The notes under the pieces: model-generated
Told to the model about the DNA's origin: nothing
Database searches by the model: none
The model's input: only the letters and a program-made list of their open reading frames with translations
Program-made: the position numbers and the translations under genes
Shown: positions 36,159 to 40,127 of the stretch, piece after piece
Layout of the letters: every line of letters starts with the position of its first letter
Numbering within the stretch: position 1 is the first letter of the stretch
Source of the DNA: Bacteriovoracaceae bacterium
GTDB taxonomy: Bacteria; Bdellovibrionota; Bacteriovoracia; Bacteriovoracales; Bacteriovoracaceae
Reading direction: 5' to 3'
NCBI GenBank assembly: GCA_028378565.1
Contig: JAONMX010000011.1
Coordinates: 1-40,127 of the forward strand
DNA length: 40,127 bases

Positions 36159-36186
36159 GCGTGCGAGAATAATAATGGAGGTATTT

Positions 36187-36471
36187 ATGAGTTTGTTTAA
36201 AGTAAAAGAAAAGACGCTTGAAGAGCAATTGAAAGAAGTGGCTAAAAAACATGGTATTACCTTAGCAGAACTTAAGCAATTATCAGAAGGGAAAATGTGT
36301 CCTAAATATGGAACTAAAGAGCAACTTCATGTTCGCAAAGTTAAGGGTGGTAAATTGATGGTCTTTAATATTTCAGAGAAATATAGAGGTGAGAAAATTT
36401 CAATAGGTCGCAAAAATATTAAACATCAAAAAAACAAGTCATCGGACTCAGTTGAAACCAAAAAGTCATAA
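36187..36471 (+). CDS. Small hypothetical protein
   Basis: 94 residues from the ATG at 36187; the ATG at 36175 is part of the GGAGG ribosome site and is rejected. The N-terminal part is helical and charged (EEQLKEVAKKHGITLAELKQLSEG), similar in style to short helix-turn-helix or H-NS-like proteins; a GKMCPKYG segment and basic C-terminus (RKNIKHQKNKSS) follow. A small DNA-binding or excisionase-like role is possible given its place near the integrase, but I do not recognise a family. It overlaps the convergent next gene by 46 bases. Confidence 0.6.
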   Translation: MSLFKVKEKTLEEQLKEVAKKHGITLAELKQLSEGKMCPKYGTKEQLHVRKVKGGKLMVFNISEKYRGEKISIGRKNIKHQKNKSSDSVETKKS

Positions 36472-36740
36472 TAAGCTTCAGGTAGCGAACTGGATGGTAT
36501 TTCATACTGTCCAGTTGCCTTAATGATATTAGGAACCAATTGATTCTTTTCATCAAGACTTAATCGATCAAAAAAAATATTTATAAGACTCAATGCTTGT
36601 TCAATATATTCTTTTTCCATCAGTCCAGTAATAAAATTGACGAGACCTATTTCATAGTTATCTCCAGGAAGGCTTTTCTGAACCTTTGGAATTACGACAA
36701 TAGTTTTATCTTTTTTCTTTTTCACAATTACTTTTTTCAT
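36426..36740 (-). CDS. Small hypothetical protein
   Basis: 104 residues, starting with a lysine-rich stretch (MKKVIVKKKKDKTIVVIPKV) and then helical sequence (LVNFITGLMEKEYIEQALSLINIFFDRL). GGAG lies 7 bases before the ATG, which supports it as a real gene despite the 46-base convergent overlap with its neighbour. No family recognised and no membrane segment. Confidence 0.55.
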   Translation of the reverse strand: MKKVIVKKKKDKTIVVIPKVQKSLPGDNYEIGLVNFITGLMEKEYIEQALSLINIFFDRLSLDEKNQLVPNIIKATGQYEIPSSSLPEAYYDFLVSTESDDLFF

Positions 36741-36759
36741 TTTAATTTCTCCATACTCA

Positions 36760-36819
36760 CCATCCTACAATTTTAACTAAAAGAATTAATCAGAAGAATT
36801 GACCAGACTTGTAGGATGG
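36760..36819. repeat. 11-base perfect inverted repeat before the integrase gene
   Basis: CCATCCTACAA at 36760-36770 is matched by TTGTAGGATGG at 36809-36819, with 38 bases between. It lies centrally in the 120-base divergent gap between the small minus-strand gene and the integrase start at 36861. It could be an operator bridging both promoters or a recombinase/excisionase site. GTAGGA repeats again at 36821. Confidence 0.55.
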
Positions 36820-36860
36820 GGTAGGAGACTAACGAACTTATTGAAATGCATGGAGGGTCA

Positions 36861-38201
36861 ATGGCCTACACTAAGAAGAGAGATAAGAAAGGAAATACTT
36901 ATTATTCATTCATGGTTTACGATTCAAAGACAAGTAAGAATGTAAGATTAAAGAAATCAGAAATTCAAAATAGATTTGGACGTGACATTACTACTGAAAA
37001 AGAGGCAATGGATGTGGAGAAATCACTTAAGGGCGAATATGATTCAGCCAGGGAGCGATTTAAGCGTCAATTAGAATGGCAGGAAAAATATTATAACTTC
37101 AAAGATCTTCTTGATAAGTACACTGAAATGCAAAAGAGAAAATCTCCATACGGTTACAAGAACAGTGTTCACTATCTGAGATATTATGTGCTTCCTTATT
37201 TTCTTAATATCGCTCAAAACAATAATATTAATAATTGGCACTTGAGTTATAGAAAATTTAAAATATGGCTTGAAGATGATGCTAAACTTATTAGAAATCC
37301 AAAGAAAAATATTTCATACAGCTCTAAGAATCATGCAGTAAAATCACTGAATACATTCATGCGGCACTTGAAAGCTGAGGGTATCGTTAATGAGCTTCAT
37401 ATTTGCGTAGCATTTGATGAGTCTAAGTTAAATGAGAAGTCGATTGATGATGTTATTAGTGAGGACGAAAGTTGGATCGTCTATAAAAAATTAAGAGAGC
37501 TTAAATATGATAATGAAGCTGAATATTTTCTCATGCTCTATTGGACAGGCATGAGATTTAATGAAGGGCTTGGTATTTCATTGGCAGATATTTATAAAGG
37601 TGAGATTAGTAGAGATTCACTTAAGAACTTACTCAGGCGTAATTTAATATTTCATAAGGATGACAAGAATATACCAAGTGAATACTTTCATCGTTACTAC
37701 GGCTTCTTTACGCTCTCATCTCAGCCAGATAATGGTGGATCGAAATCGATTGTTAGAGATAAATGTGACCAAGTCTTAAGAAAGCCACTCAAAATGAAAA
37801 AGGCTATTAATGAACGTAACACACGAATAATTCCAGTAGTCTGTGAAGAGCTTTGGAAAATACTATGTAGACGAGCAAAGGCACAATATAAGTTGTGGAA
37901 AAAGAATCATCATTTATCACGAAATCAATCTGACTATTTATTATTTGATGGGATAGTGCAAACGACTTCAATGTTTAGATTAAAAGAGGCATTTGAGAAA
38001 TCTAATCTTAAGTATAGATCATGGCATTGTTGTAGACATAGTAGAGGAACGTTTCTTCACGGCAAAACTGGCGATAAAGAATTATCTATGCAGTGGCTAG
38101 GCCATGCTAGTGAAAAAGTACATAATAAATATATTCATACGTATGAAGGATTGATGAGAGAGATTCAAGCTAAAGAAATGGACTGGAGCGATGACGATTG
38201 A
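36861..38201 (+). CDS. Phage-type tyrosine recombinase (integrase)
   Basis: 446 residues from the ATG at 36861, which has GGAGGG just upstream; the ATG at 36846 is too early. An N-terminal arm-binding-like domain (KKRDKKGNTYYSFMVYD), a SAM-like core-binding region at about 75-190, then the catalytic domain: Arg in WTGMRFNEG, H-x-x-R in WHCCRHSRG, His in WLGHASE, and the Tyr in NKYIHTYEG. Its C-terminal third closely resembles the partial recombinase at the end of the window. It is the likely integrase of the element; attR lies about 830 bases downstream, beyond the toxin-antitoxin pair. Confidence 0.9.
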   Translation: MAYTKKRDKKGNTYYSFMVYDSKTSKNVRLKKSEIQNRFGRDITTEKEAMDVEKSLKGEYDSARERFKRQLEWQEKYYNFKDLLDKYTEMQKRKSPYGYKNSVHYLRYYVLPYFLNIAQNNNINNWHLSYRKFKIWLEDDAKLIRNPKKNISYSSKNHAVKSLNTFMRHLKAEGIVNELHICVAFDESKLNEKSIDDVISEDESWIVYKKLRELKYDNEAEYFLMLYWTGMRFNEGLGISLADIYKGEISRDSLKNLLRRNLIFHKDDKNIPSEYFHRYYGFFTLSSQPDNGGSKSIVRDKCDQVLRKPLKMKKAINERNTRIIPVVCEELWKILCRRAKAQYKLWKKNHHLSRNQSDYLLFDGIVQTTSMFRLKEAFEKSNLKYRSWHCCRHSRGTFLHGKTGDKELSMQWLGHASEKVHNKYIHTYEGLMREIQAKEMDWSDDD

Positions 38202-38204
38202 TCG

Positions 38205-38495
38205 CTATGCGGCCTTTTTAAAAGAAACACTAATTTTAATATTTAAAATGCTAAGAATTTGCACAAGTTTATCAATAGTCATCCCACCAACCTGGTCATT
38301 AAATATTTTAGAAATACGGTCTTGCGTAAGACCAGGTACTTTCTTCGCTAGAGAGCGTTGTGAAATCTTGTTTTTTTCACAATGATTTTTAATACTGGCT
38401 ATGAGTTTTTGTTTAATTTTTAAAACTTGATAGTTGATACCAAGATCATCGGCAAAATCTTTAATTTTCATGGTTTCTAATTTTTCTTTTTTCAT
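38205..38495 (-). CDS. Antitoxin, XRE-family DNA-binding protein (HigA-like)
   Basis: 96 residues. The helix-turn-helix lies at about 45-90: ISQRSLAKKVPGLTQDRISKIFN then GGMTIDKLVQILSILNI, the pattern of the HTH_37/HigA-type antitoxins paired with Gp49-like toxins. The ATG overlaps the toxin stop by 4 bases. The gene order (toxin first) is that of higBA systems. It should neutralise the toxin and repress the promoter through the ACTATC/GATAGT sites upstream. Confidence 0.8.
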   Translation of the reverse strand: MKKEKLETMKIKDFADDLGINYQVLKIKQKLIASIKNHCEKNKISQRSLAKKVPGLTQDRISKIFNDQVGGMTIDKLVQILSILNIKISVSFKKAA

Positions 38496-38815
38496 AACTC
38501 TATCCTTTTAATACGCTTTCTGATGGTGTCCTTATCTTTTTCAAGCAGGGCCTGTGATTTTTTATGAAAAGCGTAAACAAATACTAAAATATCTTTTTGG
38601 ACGATACAGGAGATGGCCCTCCAATTTCCTGTATGATCTTTAACTTTAAATTCTTGAATCTTCGTTTCTTTGTCGATTTTGAACGTCTTAAATTGGGAGG
38701 TCGTTAATCTCCCGCCATTCATGTACTTTTCAACAAGAACGAAGATGTCTTCCCTTATTTCTAAGGGGAACTTTTTAATCTCTTTCTTAAATGCTTCCAA
38801 TTGCGCTAATTTCAA
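38492..38815 (-). CDS. Toxin of the RelE/HigB (Gp49-like) family
   Basis: I place the start at a TTG (38815), giving 107 residues, because GGAG lies 5 bases before it; the upstream GTG at 38848 would sit before the predicted -10 box. Family features: an N-terminal helix pair (LEAFKKEIKKFPLEIREDIF), IQEFKVKDHTGNWRAISCI as the beta-sheet core, and LVFVYAFHKKSQALLEKDKDTIRKRI, matching the conserved F-x-KK of Gp49-type toxins. Such toxins are usually ribosome-dependent mRNA nucleases. The pair probably stabilises the element. Confidence 0.78.
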   Translation of the reverse strand: MKLAQLEAFKKEIKKFPLEIREDIFVLVEKYMNGGRLTTSQFKTFKIDKETKIQEFKVKDHTGNWRAISCIVQKDILVFVYAFHKKSQALLEKDKDTIRKRIKRIEL

Positions 38816-38838
38816 GCCAGCTCCATGTGACAGTAAAT

Positions 38839-38892
38839 ATACTATCACTGTCTTTAGTTTGAATCAATATAAATGATAGTTTTTATACTATC
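38839..38892 (-). promoter_or_regulatory. Promoter and operator of the toxin-antitoxin operon
   Basis: On the minus strand TTGATT (38867-38862), 17 bases and TAGTAT (38844-38839) form a plausible promoter. ACTATC occurs at 38841-38846 (over the -10) and 38887-38892, and GATAGT at 38875-38880; the last two make an inverted repeat with a 6-base spacer. GACAGT/ACTGTC forms another inverted pair around the -10. This is the usual layout of an autoregulated toxin-antitoxin promoter. Confidence 0.55.
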
Positions 38893-39034
38893 GAAAGAAG
38901 AGTGTAACTTCTTGTATGATGGTGGATATAGGAGATAAAAGCATAAGTCTATGCGATTTCAGATATTTATCTAGATATTTCAAATATGAATATTAAAGCG
39001 TATAAATAGGAATGAAGAGGTTCAGGTGGAGCCG

Positions 39035-39137
39035 TCTCCGCCATTTTCTTGAACTTTTTGGGGCATTAACCCATTGAAATCATTGACGTTTTTTTAGAAA
39101 AGCTCTTTTTTGGGGTTCAAAAAAGTTCAAAAGTTCG
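39035..39137 (+). repeat. Right attachment region (attR) or junction with a second element
   Basis: Second copy of the imperfect repeat: TCTCCGCCA at 39035, TTGAACTTTTT at 39049-39059 and AAGTTCAAAAGTTCG at 39123-39137. Just before it GTTC stands at the same distance from CCA as in the T-arm of tRNA-Ser(GCU), so it looks like a decayed tRNA 3' end. TTGAACTTTTT pairs with AAAAAGTTCAA at 39120-39130. The rest of the 365-base gap from the toxin start to 39181 holds the toxin promoter and no visible gene. Confidence 0.55.
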
Positions 39138-39180
39138 TGGGGTGGAAACGCATGAACTTTTGAGGTAAAAGGAAGCGAGC

Positions 39181-39603
39181 ATGAAGAAACTAATTATCGA
39201 TTTAAACAATTATGAATCAGCTGAGGAAATCAAGAGGGTTGCCCTGTGGTGGAATGAAGAAATGGAAGCTGACATCAAAATTAATCGCTTTAATAAAATG
39301 AGGCTTCTTCCTTGCCAGTTTAAGCATGTGGCCAATGAGATAGAGCTTGATGGATTTGAAAAGCTCCGTTTACTCAAAGATGGGCTGAACCAAATATTAA
39401 AATTAATAGAAATAGATAACCAAAACTCTTTGTATTATACAAAGAATATAGAATGCATCTTAGAGCTTGAGTTGCGTGATACTAAGCTCTATGACAAATA
39501 TCTCAATCAAATACCTGCAAAAAATTTTTGGGAGAGAAAGAAGCTCGATCACGCTCTGAGAGAAATGAGAGCCGATTGGAAACCATTTTTAAGATTGGTG
39601 TAA
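39181..39603 (+). CDS. Hypothetical protein
   Basis: 140 residues, mostly helical, with no signal peptide or membrane segment. Notable segments: MKKLIIDLNNYESAEEIKRVALWWNEEME, CQFKHVANEIELDGFEKLRLL, and a basic, aromatic C-terminus (WERKKLDHALREMRADWKPFLRLV). A GGAAG site precedes the ATG. I recognise no family. It lies just outside the right repeat, between it and another recombinase, so it may belong to a neighbouring element. Confidence 0.6.
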   Translation: MKKLIIDLNNYESAEEIKRVALWWNEEMEADIKINRFNKMRLLPCQFKHVANEIELDGFEKLRLLKDGLNQILKLIEIDNQNSLYYTKNIECILELELRDTKLYDKYLNQIPAKNFWERKKLDHALREMRADWKPFLRLV

Positions 39604-39615
39604 TAGACAGTTTAT

Positions 39616-40127
39616 CTAAAAATCAAAATCATCATTTTCCCAATCAGTATTTTTAGAATTTATAGCTCTCAGTAGTGCTTCATGGGTATGAACGTATTTT
39701 TGGTAGACTCTATCAGAAGTGTGGCCAAGCCATCTTTTTCCGAGAGCAGAATCCTCTCTAATGCTATGAAGAAAAGTTCCTCTGCTGTGTCTACAACAAT
39801 GCCAAGACCTGTATTTTAAGTTAGCCTTGGCAAATGCTTGTTTAAGACGGTTAGTTGAAGTTGTTTTCGTTATGCCTGGAAATAATAAATAGTCAGCCTT
39901 GTTAGGTGATAAGTTGCTTCTATTTTTACACGCAGCTGAAGCTCTTTTAGCCCTTCCAATCAAAACCTTCCATAATTCTCTATTGATTACAGGAATAACT
40001 CTAGCGTTCTTTTCTGAGATTGCTTTTTTCATTTTAAGAGGTTTTCTTTTGATAACTCCATTTTCATCTCTCACAATGTTTTTACTTCCGTTATCAGGTT
40101 GAGACATGAGAGTAAAATATCCATAAT
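39616..40127 (-). CDS. Tyrosine recombinase, C-terminal part (continues past the window)
   Basis: The frame stays open to the window edge (YGYFTL is read before the ATG at 40107), matching the sequence before the same point in the integrase at 36861, so this is the end of a longer gene, not a truncated one. At least 163 residues are visible. Catalytic remains: H-x-x-R in WHCCRHSRGTFLH (identical to the first integrase), His in WLGHTSD, Tyr in QKYVHTHEA. The catalytic Arg would be upstream, outside the window. The two proteins are clearly paralogous, e.g. SQPDNG, RKPLKMKKAI, LKYRSWHCCRHSRG. It may be the integrase of a second, related element. Confidence 0.88.
   Translation of the reverse strand, partial: YGYFTLMSQPDNGSKNIVRDENGVIKRKPLKMKKAISEKNARVIPVINRELWKVLIGRAKRASAACKNRSNLSPNKADYLLFPGITKTTSTNRLKQAFAKANLKYRSWHCCRHSRGTFLHSIREDSALGKRWLGHTSDRVYQKYVHTHEALLRAINSKNTDWENDDFDF

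Larger units (their letters stand above)
27054..39043. mobile_element. Integrative element in tRNA-Ser(GCU), with PolB and primase-like genes
   Basis: A block of about 12 kb bounded by the tRNA 3' end and a repeat of it. It carries: secreted protein and metzincin-like protease (minus), tyrosine recombinase (plus), family B polymerase with zinc-ribbon partner (minus), primase-like protein (plus), envelope protein (minus), two small unknown genes, a phage-type tyrosine recombinase (plus), and a HigBA-like toxin-antitoxin pair (minus). Genes alternate strand often, unlike the long operons before it. No capsid, conjugation or terminase genes are seen, so it resembles a pipolin-like or mobilisable replicating element, not a prophage or ICE. 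Exact borders depend on where in the 9-base repeat the crossover occurred. Confidence 0.65.

Noticed and set aside
36135-36163. TTGACA at 36135 as a standard promoter
   Set aside because: No acceptable -10 hexamer lies 16 to 18 bases downstream; only the palindrome is reported.
27054-39043. CRISPR array, transposase/IS or classical prophage in the accessory region
   Set aside because: No regularly spaced repeats, no transposase motifs and no capsid, tail or terminase genes were found.
39616-40107. Third recombinase called a truncated pseudogene
   Set aside because: The frame continues upstream of the first ATG with family-matching residues to the window edge.

Overview
The window is AT-rich bacterial DNA (by eye, roughly one third G+C) with compact, overlapping genes. 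It looks like a Gram-negative, aerobically respiring organism: periplasmic SurA/parvulin chaperones, an outer-membrane beta-barrel-like protein, complex I genes and secreted proteins with signal peptides. A GYF-domain/TPR protein, the codon style and the AT bias remind me of Bdellovibrionota (Bacteriovorax/Halobacteriovorax type). That placement is an inference, since no rRNA or other marker is present.

Region 1 (1-10456) is housekeeping. The end of a ribBA riboflavin operon (ribBA, ribH) runs on the plus strand. It meets a minus-strand operon reading mfd, ppiC-like PPIase, surA-like chaperone, pdxA, uvrA. The two DNA repair partners Mfd and UvrA therefore bracket a periplasmic folding / vitamin B6 trio.

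Region 2 (10644-26800) is one long plus-strand operon. It starts with a recognisable complex I membrane arm, nuoA-H-J-K-L-M-N, with no nuoB-G or nuoI between A and H. Immediately behind it lie seven unrecognised membrane-protein genes with overlapping ends (18378-23609). Read in order, they match the topology, rough spacing and some local sequence of NuoA, H, J, K, L, M and N. Each is shorter, and the quinone-site and proton-channel residues appear to be lost. I interpret this as a second, extremely diverged copy of the whole membrane arm in the same gene order. It is followed, with a 1-base overlap, by a 1063-residue GYF/TPR membrane protein. This is the best candidate for an undescribed system in the window.

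Region 3 (26824-27114) holds two tRNA-Ser genes (UGA, GCU) with a good promoter and a terminator.

Region 4 (about 27054-39043) is a 12 kb integrative element lodged at the 3' end of tRNA-Ser(GCU). An imperfect repeat of about 100 bp marks both ends. It carries two tyrosine recombinases, a family B DNA polymerase, a small zinc-ribbon protein, a probable archaeo-eukaryotic-type primase, a HigBA-like toxin-antitoxin pair, a secreted metzincin-like protease with a secreted partner, and a beta-barrel/coiled-coil envelope protein. The layout resembles pipolins (PolB-encoding tRNA-integrated elements), but this polymerase lacks room for the insertions of self-priming or protein-primed PolB and sits beside a primase candidate.

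Region 5 (39181-40127) holds a small unknown gene and the C-terminal part of a third tyrosine recombinase, closely related to the element's own. It may be the start of a second, related element in tandem.
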